Positions 36,354 through 44,833 of a DNA stretch of 64,000 nucleotides are shown here, piece after piece. How positions within the stretch are numbered: the stretch's first letter is position 1; the number at the start of each line of letters is the position of its first letter. A program made the position numbers and the translations under genes. This DNA comes from Salinibacterium sp. G-O1 (GTDB lineage: Bacteria; Actinomycetota; Actinomycetes; Actinomycetales; Microbacteriaceae), in contig NZ_JASISV010000002.1 of assembly GCF_030063305.1 (NCBI RefSeq), forward strand, positions 1 through 64,000, written 5' to 3'. The notes under the pieces were generated by a model. The model was not told where the DNA came from. It was given only the letters and a program-made list of their open reading frames with translations, and did not search any database.

Positions 36354-36620
36354 CTACAGCTGCCCGCCCAAATGAATGAGCCAGTTCGTCCACGTCACGC
36401 CGCCGCCAGCGAGGATCGCGGCACCCAGCGCGACGAAGACCCCTGCCCGTGCCTTCGCGGCGGCCCCAGAGTTGCCAGTGGAAGTGGCGATGGCCCAGAT
36501 GATTGCGCTCACGATGATCATCAGGACGGCAACGATCAGGATGATCGTGAGCATCGCTCCGATGACGGCCTTGAGATCACCGATGCCGCTCAGACTGCCG
36601 AAGTCTGGGAACACGTTCAT
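36354..36620 (-). CDS. Small two-TM channel protein, DUF6112 type, copy 1
   Basis: This 88-aa protein has the sequence pattern of DUF6112 proteins: MNVFPDFGSLSGIGDLKAVI, GAMLTIILIVAVLMIIVSAI, and GVFVALGAAILAGGGVTWTN. ATG 36620 follows AGAGGTGG and overlaps the stop of the M23 gene by 4 nt, so the frame extending to 36647 is not used. It is a tandem paralogue of the 103-aa gene. It is probably a pilin-like or channel-lining subunit. Confidence 0.8.
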   Translation of the reverse strand: MNVFPDFGSLSGIGDLKAVIGAMLTIILIVAVLMIIVSAIIWAIATSTGNSGAAAKARAGVFVALGAAILAGGGVTWTNWLIHLGGQL

Positions 36621-37801
36621 CCGTGGCCACCTCTCATCGCTGAGCATCCGGCTCCTACGGTGGCTTCCGGAAAGTCAGCGGCATCGTGATCGTTGAGCCA
36701 CTTCGCCGCATCGACCGCCTCGGCATTCGTCCCACCCGGTCGCACTTCGAAATGCAGGTGCGGGCCGGTCGAGCGTCCCGACGAACCGACATCACCGATG
36801 TGTTGACCGGCAATGACGTGTTGTCCGGCGGTGACGTGGATGCCGTTCTCCCACATGTGCGCGTAGGCGGTCGCGATGGTCTCGCCATCGATGCGGTGCT
36901 CAATCACGATGAGTCCGCCATAGCCACCCGAGAGCTCCGCGACGGTCACGACACCATCCGCTGCTGCGAGTATGGGTGTTCCGTCTGCGGCAGCAAGGTC
37001 GGTGCCCCGATGGAAGGCCCTCTCTCCGGTGATGGGGTCAAAGCGGGGCCCGAAGTCACCAGTGAGCACCCAGGTACCCTCCGGCAACGGGAACACGACG
37101 CGCGAGGATCCAGTCACAGCGCTCGCCGGAGACGGGGCAGTCGTCGACGAAGTCGATGTGCCGCTGGTGAGGGTTGTGAGGATCAACTCGGCGACGGGCT
37201 CGTAGTTGTTGTAGCGGTCAGGGTAGGCAGACACCTCGACCGCCTGAGCAGCTTCGCCCTTACCCATGCTCTGCCATCCAGGAATGTCGAGGAGGCCGCG
37301 GGGCGAGGGATAGTTGGGGCCGGACGGTCCGCCGAAGAACGCAGCAGCTTGATATTCGGGATCCATCAGCTCAGCTACGGATCCCCAGTCCGATTGTGGG
37401 CGCATCTGAAACAGGCCGAGCGAGTCGTGGTCGGACCCGTTCCCATCGTTCGGATAGCCTCCGGATTCCGGGTAGGTGCCCGTGTTTGCGAGCTGCCGCA
37501 GCGTGGACTCGGTGAGCGCGGCCATGATTGCGATCTGGACGCCATCCCGGGTGACGCCCTCGATCCGTGAGCCCACGGTGATGATCGTTGCCGCGTGAGT
37601 CAGCTGCTGCTTGTTGAGCGTGAACGTCTCACCATTCGCTGTTGTCACCAGGAGAGACTCCGGCACGTTGCCCAAGGTGAGTCCTGACGAGGAAAGACAC
37701 GCAACAACGGCGGGGTTCATCACGAGGCCGACGGTGACGAGCCCCAGCGTTGGTGCCAAGAACATCAGGGCGACGACTGCGATCGCGAGTTTCTTCATCA
37801 T
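36617..37801 (-). CDS. Cell-wall hydrolase with lysozyme-like and M23 domains
   Basis: This 394-aa exported protein begins with a signal/anchor segment (KKLAIAVVALMFLAPTLGLVTVGLV). A lytic-transglycosylase-like region (IMAALTESTLRQLANTGTYP, DSLGLFQMRPQSDWG) has the ES and GLFQ motifs. The C-terminal M23 endopeptidase domain has HRGTDLAAADGTPILAA and HLHFEVRPGG, giving the zinc His/Asp set. Such two-domain hydrolases (VirB1/TcpG/Tsi-like) open the peptidoglycan for the mating channel. It overlaps the DUF6112 gene downstream. Confidence 0.92.
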   Translation of the reverse strand: MMKKLAIAVVALMFLAPTLGLVTVGLVMNPAVVACLSSSGLTLGNVPESLLVTTANGETFTLNKQQLTHAATIITVGSRIEGVTRDGVQIAIMAALTESTLRQLANTGTYPESGGYPNDGNGSDHDSLGLFQMRPQSDWGSVAELMDPEYQAAAFFGGPSGPNYPSPRGLLDIPGWQSMGKGEAAQAVEVSAYPDRYNNYEPVAELILTTLTSGTSTSSTTAPSPASAVTGSSRVVFPLPEGTWVLTGDFGPRFDPITGERAFHRGTDLAAADGTPILAAADGVVTVAELSGGYGGLIVIEHRIDGETIATAYAHMWENGIHVTAGQHVIAGQHIGDVGSSGRSTGPHLHFEVRPGGTNAEAVDAAKWLNDHDAADFPEATVGAGCSAMRGGHG

Positions 37802-37813
37802 GAGCGGGTCTTC

Positions 37814-38497
37814 CTAACGCAGCGGATTGTTCAGCTGTGAGAGCCGCAAGGCGTAGCAACTGTCATCGGGCGGGCAGGCGATGAAGACCGTGAACGCGAC
37901 CTCTTGCTCGGCGCTGACTCGGTCGCCGTTCCAGAGACCGGAGCGATGGCGGATTCCCTCTAACGTGAATGCGGTGGTGCCAGCGGGGAGCTGGCCAGGG
38001 CGAGCCTGTGCGAGAGCGTCGGTCCAGGCATCCGGCACGAATGCGGACGTGATCTCCAAGCGCTGGCTCGTCGCGTACTGCCGCAGCTGCGTCCACGCAT
38101 CTTGGGTGGGCAAGTACGTTGCTATGTCGGCGGCGAGCCCCGGCTGCTCGGTGCCGGTGGGGTCGGCGACATCGAGGATGACTTCGGTGTAGTCCAGCGG
38201 CAGGAACCCGCTGCCGGTGTCCCAGGTGAACAGCGCCGTCGCGACGCTGCGCGAGAAAGTCTCCGCATCGGTGCTGTGAGGGATGGCCGTAATCCGAGAC
38301 GGCTGGTCCGGTGACTCACTCGATGGTTGCGCTGCTGGTTCAGTGCTCGACGGCGACGGCCCGATTGAAACCGTGGTTTCTCGGGAACCGATGATGATCC
38401 CGTAGACGCCAACACCTGTGACGAGAATCACCGCTATCGAAACGGCGATGAGAGCGACGAGCGTGCGTCGTGAGCGGAGCGCGGTGGGGAACTTCAT
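37814..38497 (-). CDS. VirB8/TcpC-like membrane-anchored transfer protein
   Basis: This 227-aa protein has a short basic N-terminus, one membrane segment (LVALIAVSIAVILVTGVGVYG), a Ser/Pro-rich linker, and an extracellular domain (ATALFTWDTGSGFLPLDYTE, LEGIRHRSGLWNGDRVSAEQ). This is the topology of VirB8 and TcpC, which have NTF2-like external domains that join channel parts. The sequence identity to VirB8 is not evident by eye, so the assignment rests on topology and place between the ParB-like and hydrolase genes. Confidence 0.7.
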   Translation of the reverse strand: MKFPTALRSRRTLVALIAVSIAVILVTGVGVYGIIIGSRETTVSIGPSPSSTEPAAQPSSESPDQPSRITAIPHSTDAETFSRSVATALFTWDTGSGFLPLDYTEVILDVADPTGTEQPGLAADIATYLPTQDAWTQLRQYATSQRLEITSAFVPDAWTDALAQARPGQLPAGTTAFTLEGIRHRSGLWNGDRVSAEQEVAFTVFIACPPDDSCYALRLSQLNNPLR

Positions 38498-38530
38498 ATC
38501 GGACAGGTGCGCAGCGCCAGCCCGCCATCA

Positions 38531-39547
38531 TCAGATCGCGCGAAGGTTGCCTCGTGATGCTGATGAGTCGGAACTTGAATCCTCGGCATCGAGCACACTT
38601 CGGAGTTGTCCGGCAAAGCGCGAAGTCGCGTCAACGACACGGAGGAACATCTCGACTTCTGCATCGCTGAGCTGGCGGACGAGGTCGTCGACCTCGAAGT
38701 GTCGCCACCATCCATCGAGTTCATTCCACGTCACCACGAACGCCCGAACTGGCCAGGGCTCGTCGCTGTCGATGGGCGCCGTTCTGGGGCTCGGCGAGGG
38801 ACGACGCTTCTGACGCGGCATGCTCTTGATACGTGCCAGCGCGGCCTCCGCCAGCTGCGCTACGTCCTCGGCCGGTGCGTCTGACTGAGCCCCCAACACG
38901 AGCTGCCGTGCGCGTTCATAACTGGGATGCACGGGCGCGCCGGACCCGATGAGTTCAAGCTCAGCTGCGACACCCTCTCGCACCGACCCTGTCTGGTTCT
39001 CATCGTCAGCGAGTTGCTGCAGGTAGTTGATCTTTTCCAGCGTGGTGTGTGACGCGCCATCCGGGATCATCGCGGCGGCCTGTGCACGGGAATCTCCGAG
39101 CGACTCTGACGGTGCCGCAAAATTTGCGTCACCGTCAGTTCCCGGTTGATTTTCGCGGCTGAACCGTGACGCTTCCTGACGGCGAGCGGCATCCTCAGCC
39201 ATCAGCGTCTTGATCTCTCGATAGAGCGCGGCACTCTCCAACTGGGTGAGCGGCTTGTGCAGCACGTTGTCGTCCTGCTCGGCAAGGAGGTGCGCGAGAT
39301 CCCCCGAGATGCCGGACCGTACCCAGACCTTGACGTGCTGCCATCCGAGCTGCTTTATCGCAGCCAATCGTCGCGCACCGCAGACCAGGATCCCGTCAGG
39401 GGTGACCGTGATCGGTTGCAGCAGGCCATCGCGCTCGATCGACGCGGAGAGCGATCCGAGGTCGCCGAGCCCAGTGCGGTGACGGTGTCCAACCTGGATC
39501 GAGCCGACTGCCCGGTCCAGCTCGATATGGCCGTCACGTGTACTCAT
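38531..39547 (-). CDS. ParB-like nuclease-fold protein
   Basis: This 338-aa protein has an N-terminal ParB/Srx domain: IQVGHRHRTGLGDLGSLSAS, IERDGLLQPITVTPDGILVCGARRLAA, continuing IKQLGW. A KPLTQLESAALYREI segment begins the central HTH-like region. The C-terminus (from about 250) is unique and acidic. No parA partner lies in the element part of the window, so it may act in partition with a host ParA, in replication of the excised circle, or as a regulator. It overlaps its upstream neighbour by 4 nt. Confidence 0.82.
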   Translation of the reverse strand: MSTRDGHIELDRAVGSIQVGHRHRTGLGDLGSLSASIERDGLLQPITVTPDGILVCGARRLAAIKQLGWQHVKVWVRSGISGDLAHLLAEQDDNVLHKPLTQLESAALYREIKTLMAEDAARRQEASRFSRENQPGTDGDANFAAPSESLGDSRAQAAAMIPDGASHTTLEKINYLQQLADDENQTGSVREGVAAELELIGSGAPVHPSYERARQLVLGAQSDAPAEDVAQLAEAALARIKSMPRQKRRPSPSPRTAPIDSDEPWPVRAFVVTWNELDGWWRHFEVDDLVRQLSDAEVEMFLRVVDATSRFAGQLRSVLDAEDSSSDSSASRGNLRAI

Positions 39548-40401
39548 CGTGTGTTCCCATGAGTGGGCGCCGACATCGCAACAACCAATACAAGGTTGTC
39601 GTCACCGAGGAGCGTCGGGAGTGTCTCGCCGACGAGGAGGCGGAGCAGGATGCCGCGACCGGTGCTTGTCGCCCGGTATGCAGGGTGCGGATGCCCAAGC
39701 AGCACGTGCAGAAGCGACGACCATGAGTCGGCGGGTAAGTCGAGAAGCGCGCGTGCGTGCTTGTCCCGGCGCAGCAGCTCGTAAGCGCTTTGCCGAGACC
39801 CGATTCGTGCCACCGCGCTGCACACATGTTCGATCGCTTCGCGGGCGGTGCTTTCGGGCCACCCCAAGGTCGTGAACAGGGTGATCGCGCGGTCGATCGC
39901 GCGCCGGGCTGTATCGGTGTCGCGCGCAGTGTTGGGGTCGTCGTCTTCAATGATGGGATACCGATCGACGACGTGGAATGCCGGGTGATAGTCGGCGAGT
40001 GGATTCTCCCGGTCGGCAAAACGCTCGGGGTCGTGGAACGCAGATATGTGCGGGCGACGTGCTTGATGCGTCGCGCAGAGCAATCCCTGCCCGCGTTCCT
40101 CGGCGATGCAGGTCACCTGAACGCCACGCGTGACAACAGCCCAAGGATCGATGGCCTCGCGAGCGGATCGAGTCCTCATGACGTCGAATGCTGCCGATGC
40201 TGCCTCCCAGGGATCGAGTCCATGCTTTCGAGCCAACGCCGCATATTTCTCCGCGGCGAAAGCTGCGAGTTCGGCAGCGACGCGGTCGTGCTCCCACGCG
40301 CGAGCACCTGCGTGGTGCAATCGATGCAGCAAGGCACGAAGCCCCTCGCTCGTCGTATAGTCCTCACGTGGTTGCCGGGTCGAGCTGTTGGTATCGATCA
40401 T
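39544..40401 (-). CDS. Conserved hypothetical protein of the transfer region
   Basis: This 285-aa protein is helical and soluble, with DPWEAASAAFDVMRTRSARE, AIDPWAVVTRGVQVTCIAEE and LDLPADSWSSLLHVLLGHPH. I have seen similar proteins next to ParB-like genes in actinobacterial elements and plasmids, without known function; the position suggests replication or partition. ATG 40401 has AGGAGG ten bases upstream; a TTG at 40422 would overlap that site. Confidence 0.65.
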   Translation of the reverse strand: MIDTNSSTRQPREDYTTSEGLRALLHRLHHAGARAWEHDRVAAELAAFAAEKYAALARKHGLDPWEAASAAFDVMRTRSAREAIDPWAVVTRGVQVTCIAEERGQGLLCATHQARRPHISAFHDPERFADRENPLADYHPAFHVVDRYPIIEDDDPNTARDTDTARRAIDRAITLFTTLGWPESTAREAIEHVCSAVARIGSRQSAYELLRRDKHARALLDLPADSWSSLLHVLLGHPHPAYRATSTGRGILLRLLVGETLPTLLGDDNLVLVVAMSAPTHGNTR

Positions 40402-40494
40402 GGTGTGGGCACCTCCTGACAAGCAGGTACGCGCCCGCTCCCTAGCGGGGTCCTGGATGTCAACGAAGTGCCCATGAGATGCCGTGCCCGACGA

Positions 40495-40866
40495 TCAGGG
40501 TGTCCCGATCGCGCCTCGCTCGGCCCCTCGTCTGGAGCTGCCATGTCCGAACGCGGACAACGGGGGGAGGCGCCGGACTCTCTCTGCAACACCTCGGGCG
40601 CTGGTCGCGGTCGCCTGGTACGTGCGACGCCGAAGCTCGGCCTGGAAGTTGATCCCTGCCCCGGCAACGCGCGACCCACCGCGCACCATCAGATCAGTCG
40701 GCCGCACCCACTCGACTCCGCGGCCGCGATAGAACGCGGGGTCGATTCCAGCGCCATTGCGATGACCTCGAACGCTCGCTGCCTCAACTGCTTCCGGCGC
40801 GCTCGCCACCGTCACGGAATGTTCATCGGCGACGACAGCCCTGCCATCCTTTTCTACATCGTTCAT
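40495..40866 (-). CDS. Hypothetical protein
   Basis: This 123-aa basic, Arg/Gly-rich protein contains GIDPAFYRGRGVEWVRPTDL and INFQAELRRRTYQATATSAR, a region I do not recognise. AGGAGG lies seven bases before the ATG. The stop of the DUF2637 gene overlaps its start by 4 nt, so it is translated as part of the same operon. The C-terminal 30 residues look disordered. A small DNA- or RNA-binding role is possible from charge only. Confidence 0.6.
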   Translation of the reverse strand: MNDVEKDGRAVVADEHSVTVASAPEAVEAASVRGHRNGAGIDPAFYRGRGVEWVRPTDLMVRGGSRVAGAGINFQAELRRRTYQATATSARGVAERVRRLPPLSAFGHGSSRRGAERGAIGTP

Positions 40867-41480
40867 TTCAATTCCTCCTCGTGCGGCGTTGTGGATGCGG
40901 GCGCCATCGTGCGCTCCTGATCGAGCGGGTTGTTGGCGAACCAGCGACCCACAGTCGAAGGGTGCACACTCAGCTCACGCGCGATCCTCTTGTTCGACCA
41001 CCCCTCCGTGCGTAAAGCCACCGCAGACTCCTGGGGCGAGGTCTGCGTCGTGGTCTTGCGAGCGGCTTCGGGACGCTCGGGAATGCGGATGAGGAGCACG
41101 GTGAGGTGAGTGATCGCCAGCAAGACCAGCGGTGGAACGGCCGCCACCGCCGCGGCGAGAAGGCTCGGAACATCGGCATCCGCCGCGACGACCGCGTGAA
41201 TCGAATTAGCTGTCACCGACACGGCCGCGGCTCCAGCGAGCAGAGTCCACGGGTACCAGGCGGCGCGTGCTCCGGCCAGAGCGACGACGGCGACGGTCGA
41301 TACGACGATGACGCCGTCGACAATGAGCGGCCACGCCCAGGCTTGCCCAGCACCAATCCCTGAACGGGCGGCAAGGTCAGCAAGCGAGGTGAATGACAGC
41401 CAGAAAGCTCCCGCGGCAATGAAGACGGTGCCTGCGACGGCCGTCATGACGGCCCATCGTCGCGCGTTGAAATCACTCAT
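40863..41480 (-). CDS. DUF2637 membrane protein with C-terminal HTH
   Basis: This 205-aa protein has four hydrophobic segments in the first 135 residues (AVMTAVAGTVFIAAGAFWLS, AWAWPLIVDGVIVVSTVAVV, LLAGAAAVSVTANSIHAVVA, LLAAAVAAVPPLVLLAITHL), typical of DUF2637/SpdB2-like proteins of Streptomyces plasmids. The C-terminus (ESAVALRTEGWSNKRIAREL, SVHPSTVGRW) is a helix-turn-helix. Spd proteins aid intramycelial spread; here the role is unknown. The ATG overlaps the prim-pol stop, so the frame upstream of 41480 is a shadow. Confidence 0.82.
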   Translation of the reverse strand: MSDFNARRWAVMTAVAGTVFIAAGAFWLSFTSLADLAARSGIGAGQAWAWPLIVDGVIVVSTVAVVALAGARAAWYPWTLLAGAAAVSVTANSIHAVVAADADVPSLLAAAVAAVPPLVLLAITHLTVLLIRIPERPEAARKTTTQTSPQESAVALRTEGWSNKRIARELSVHPSTVGRWFANNPLDQERTMAPASTTPHEEELK

Positions 41481-42400
41481 GCCAGTGCCCGTGGGTTTGA
41501 TGCGGGCTGTGGCCGATCGCGTGACGTTGTCACGCTGGCCGGTATCGATCGCTGCGGAGGTGCACCCTGCACCGCCCGGTATGCAGACCGGACGGTTGTC
41601 GCAGTTTCGCGCTGGCTGAGACCGGCCTGTTCGGCGGCGGCGTTGAGCGCGTCGAGCGCCTCGCTGGTCGGCACCATGTGCTCGGCCATCTTGCACGCGG
41701 CCCAGAAGAGCCCATGGTTGCGTTCGCCTTCCTGGCGTCGCGCAACCCATTCGGCCAGCCGATGCACGTCAACGGACTGTTGCGTCGACTGCCCACTTCG
41801 ACGTGACTTATCACGTGGCGGTGGATCGAGATGGTCGCGGAGACGCTGCGAATCGAGTGCACGACCTGGTGCACCAGCCAACTGGAGGACCTCATATCGT
41901 TGCGTCGACCCCGCGAGGGTGCGCAGCGACGGCGGGACGATGACATAGCCCCCGTCACCGCGGAAGTCGATTCCAGTCCGTGCGGATTGCCAGGAGCGCT
42001 GCTCGCTGTTCCCGTCCGCCGGGAAGAAGAGGTGCAGCCCGCCGGATGGAGTCCTGACTGTGGCTTCCCAACCTTCAATCAGTCCGTCGCGCTTGGCGCC
42101 ATCGAGTGCGTCGTAACCGTTGACGGAGCCGTGCACGTCGACGTCGATCACGACAAGGCCAGTGGCGGCGCCGGTCGGCATCCCGATATTTGCTGACGGC
42201 ATTGCGGCCCACCAGCGATGAACCAACTCGGGATCGCTGCTGGCCGAATGAAACCCTCCAGCAACGGCGGGGCGCTTCCCGCCCGCGGCGCAGGGAAACA
42301 CGGGGACGCCGGAAGCTGCGAACGCGAGCGCGCTCTGACGGAGGGAGACCCAGCGACCAATGTGATCGAGCGTCGTCATGAATGCTTCCGGCGCATTCAT
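41477..42400 (-). CDS. Bifunctional primase-polymerase domain protein
   Basis: This 307-aa protein has the Prim-Pol (AEP) domain: LAFAASGVPVFPCAAGGKRP, the metal site VIDVDVHG, RTPSGGLHLFFPADG and IDFRGDGGYVIVPPS. The C-terminal part is a helical PriCT-like extension (RNHGLFWAACKMAEHMVPTS). It probably primes complementary-strand synthesis after transfer or replication of the excised element. It overlaps ardC by ATGA at its start and the DUF2637 gene at its stop. Confidence 0.9.
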   Translation of the reverse strand: MNAPEAFMTTLDHIGRWVSLRQSALAFAASGVPVFPCAAGGKRPAVAGGFHSASSDPELVHRWWAAMPSANIGMPTGAATGLVVIDVDVHGSVNGYDALDGAKRDGLIEGWEATVRTPSGGLHLFFPADGNSEQRSWQSARTGIDFRGDGGYVIVPPSLRTLAGSTQRYEVLQLAGAPGRALDSQRLRDHLDPPPRDKSRRSGQSTQQSVDVHRLAEWVARRQEGERNHGLFWAACKMAEHMVPTSEALDALNAAAEQAGLSQRETATTVRSAYRAVQGAPPQRSIPASVTTSRDRPQPASNPRALA

Positions 42401-43488
42401 CGCAGCCCTCGCGCATCGGCCAACGCCACCTGGTGTGACGCCGCGGTGGCCCTGGTTGAGGGTGAAACGCCCGTGCGTTCTACTACCTTGGAGCTGTGAC
42501 GAGTCGATTCCCGATCAAGCCCCGGAGGAGTGCCGTCACCGGTCAACTGCGTGTCGAGTTGATCGAGAATTTTCATCGCTGTCGCACGGACTCGCTCACC
42601 GGTCGCCCGAACAATCTTCGACGGCTCCTCGCCATCGACTTGAGCTGCCCACGTCGAGACATAGGGGATCGTGTAGACGGTGGTATCCATGCCGTGTGCC
42701 GCGCCCACCATGAGCGCTACTGACTCGGCCTCGACTTCACCAATGCCGCGGTGCTGACGGGCATCTCCCTGATCGGGCCCGTGCATGAGGACATGTGCGA
42801 GTTCGTGAGCTAGCGTCTTCACTTGAGCTGCCGGGTCCATGTTCTCGCGGACGCTGACTGTTTTCTCCGCATAGTCGGTCACGCCGTTCGCGCCATAGAT
42901 CAAGCCCGCGTGCGCCACGCCATGCACCTGGAATCCGGCTGCTTCGATCTGCTGCACGATTCCGTCCCGGAGCCCCGAAGGAGCCTCGCCCTGCAGCAGT
43001 TTCGGCGTCGGCGGTTCTGGGACCGGATCGCCCGAGGTCTGTGCGGCATCCCAGACGTAGGCGGGGCGGACGCCGACCATCTTCGACCGAACTTGCTCGC
43101 CGGGGCGAGGCTTCTCGTACCGGTTGAGTCGTCGCCACGATGTCGGGTCGGATGGCGATGACGAGGCGAAGCGGCCGGTAACTGGAGCGAGAATCTGATA
43201 GCCGGGCTGACCCTTCTCGACCTGGTGTCCGAGCTGCTGCCACTGTTTGTATCCGGCCACGTACGAAGGCATCGGATCCGGCACCAGGCCTGCCTCATGC
43301 GCCGCGGTGTGCTGCATCCAGATCAGCAGTGTGTTGTTGAACGAGCGACTGCGGAACCGAGCCGCGAAGGCGATCGCCTTGGCCCAGTCTTCGCCAGATA
43401 CCAGCTGATCGACAGCCTCGGTCAGCTTCTCGTGCAACTCATCGAGCTTTGCCTCCCGCGCTTCGCGGCGATCGTCTGTCGATGCCAT
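42397..43488 (-). CDS. ArdC-like antirestriction protein
   Basis: This 363-aa protein has the N-terminal ssDNA-binding domain of ArdC/TraC1 (DWAKAIAFAARFRSRSFNNT, LLIWMQ) and a C-terminal zincin-type metallopeptidase domain with HELAHVLMHG (His228, Glu229, His232) followed by EVEAESVALMV. ArdC proteins protect incoming single-stranded DNA from restriction. AGGAGG seven bases before ATG 43488 fixes the start; the frame continues upstream without signals. It is the first gene of the leftward operon, reading away from the operator array. Confidence 0.9.
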   Translation of the reverse strand: MASTDDRREAREAKLDELHEKLTEAVDQLVSGEDWAKAIAFAARFRSRSFNNTLLIWMQHTAAHEAGLVPDPMPSYVAGYKQWQQLGHQVEKGQPGYQILAPVTGRFASSSPSDPTSWRRLNRYEKPRPGEQVRSKMVGVRPAYVWDAAQTSGDPVPEPPTPKLLQGEAPSGLRDGIVQQIEAAGFQVHGVAHAGLIYGANGVTDYAEKTVSVRENMDPAAQVKTLAHELAHVLMHGPDQGDARQHRGIGEVEAESVALMVGAAHGMDTTVYTIPYVSTWAAQVDGEEPSKIVRATGERVRATAMKILDQLDTQLTGDGTPPGLDRESTRHSSKVVERTGVSPSTRATAASHQVALADARGLR

Positions 43489-43878
43489 TGACCCGCCTCC
43501 TGTTCGATGCGCCATGACGCAGAAGCGTGTGGCGATACACCTGTGAGGTGAGCGAGGATGCCCAAGTCGCGGTGACGCGGAGCGGCATACTCGCCGGGAT
43601 GTCATGAGCGTGCTGTGACTACGCGCGACTGAGTGAACGAGCATCATCGCCTCGAATCTGGGCATGGTCCGCCTCCCTTTGAGCAGCGGTACCATCACGC
43701 CGAATCATTAAGGTTGAGCATGCTCAAATGGTCTGGGTCTTCCGTTCTAACATGACAATTGAGCATGCGCAACCCTTGATTTGTGCATGCTCAACGGCTA
43801 TATTGAGCATGCGCAACACCTCGCCGGGGTGGCCGTCGCCGATACCTACCCGTCCCGAACGGAAGGGGGTCAGCACAA
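43489..43878. promoter_or_regulatory. Divergent control region with four 14-bp palindromes
   Basis: The 390-bp gap between the leftward ardC operon and the rightward regulator gene contains TTGAGCATGCTCAA at 43714-43727 (perfect palindrome), TTGAGCATGCGCAA at 43759-43772, TTGTGCATGCTCAA at 43781-43794 and TTGAGCATGCGCAA at 43803-43816. Centres are 45, 22 and 22 bp apart, so the last three lie on one face of the helix. They are most likely operators of the HTH protein at 43,879. The rest of the gap (43489-43700) shows nothing clear. Confidence 0.85.
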
Positions 43879-44310
43879 ATGACCGAGAACGAGAGCAAAG
43901 CCGCCGCTGCGGATCTCGCGAAACGCCTGCGGCTGCTGCTTGACGTTGCGATCACCGAGTCCGGTGTTGAACCCACGTATTCGCAGATCGCCGCCTACCT
44001 AAGCGAACGCGGCACCAACCTGTCGAGATCGCGGTGGACCTACATGGTGAATGGCCATAGGTATGTGCAAGACCCCGAGGTGTTCGAAGGGTTGGCAGCG
44101 TTCTTCGACGTCGACGCTGACTTCCTTGTCGGTTCTGATGGGGCCGAGGTTCCGCCGCGAGTGAGCGCACAGCTCGATCTTGTGCGCTCAATGCGGGCGG
44201 CGAAGGTTAAGTCCTACGCGGCCCGCACCCTGGGAGATATTTCACCGAAAGCTCTCCAAGCCATCAGCAGGTTCCTAGATGAAGAAATGGCACACACAAT
44301 CGAGCAGTGA
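43879..44310 (+). CDS. HTH regulator, probable master switch of the element
   Basis: This 143-aa protein has an XRE-like DNA-binding fold in residues 10-85 (LAKRLRLLLDVAITESG, TYSQIAAYLSERGTNLSRSR, WTYMVNGHRYVQDPEVFEGL) of the EspR-like layout, where the HTH is extended. The C-terminal 50 residues are helical and probably dimerise. It is encoded immediately beside the four-palindrome array and upstream of an ImmA-like peptidase, the order of ImmR-ImmA switches in ICEBs1-like elements. By analogy it represses the transfer operon until cleaved. Whether it binds those sites is inferred. Confidence 0.8.
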   Translation: MTENESKAAAADLAKRLRLLLDVAITESGVEPTYSQIAAYLSERGTNLSRSRWTYMVNGHRYVQDPEVFEGLAAFFDVDADFLVGSDGAEVPPRVSAQLDLVRSMRAAKVKSYAARTLGDISPKALQAISRFLDEEMAHTIEQ

Positions 44311-44368
44311 CGGTGCCCCCGGTGCGGAACAACGCCGGTAGATGCTCTCGAAGGAGGGTGAGCAGAGC

Positions 44369-44833
44369 ATGAATATCGAACTGACTGTGTCTACGGCTGT
44401 CGCTGATCTTGCTCTGGGCGGAGTCTTCACTTTCGACGCCTTGTTCGACGCTGTGCGGCAGCGCAGACAACGGAAGCTGCGGGTCGTTGAGCTTGCTGAA
44501 CTTGGCGACCACGATGGCATCTGCGCCGTCTGGCTGACTACTGATACTGAGGATCTGATCCTCCACGCCCACAGTGATTCGGTTCTGCACCGACAGCAGT
44601 TCGTTCTGCATGAGTTTGCTCACATGATTCTTGGGCACTGCGACGGTGACGAGTGCTCCGAGGTGGATGCCCTGCTGCCCGACATCCCACCGCACACTCG
44701 CGGACGTTTGCTCAGGCGCCAGGACCTCGACACAGGCACTGAGATCGCTGCAGAGTCGTTGGCTGACCGGCTCGCGGCAGGGATCCGCGGTTCGGCCTTC
44801 GCGGAGTCTCGCTACTCGGAGATATTCGCATGA
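44369..44833 (+). CDS. ImmA/IrrE-type metallopeptidase
   Basis: This 154-aa protein has a zincin motif HEFAHMILGH (His81, Glu82, His85) with a following helix containing AAESLADRLAAGI, the third-ligand region. ImmA/IrrE peptidases cleave XRE repressors after a signal. The HTH gene 58 bp upstream is the obvious substrate candidate. ATG 44369 is preceded by AAGGAGG (11-nt spacing); ATG 44342 would include that site in the coding region. It overlaps the membrane-protein gene by ATGA. Confidence 0.85.
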   Translation: MNIELTVSTAVADLALGGVFTFDALFDAVRQRRQRKLRVVELAELGDHDGICAVWLTTDTEDLILHAHSDSVLHRQQFVLHEFAHMILGHCDGDECSEVDALLPDIPPHTRGRLLRRQDLDTGTEIAAESLADRLAAGIRGSAFAESRYSEIFA

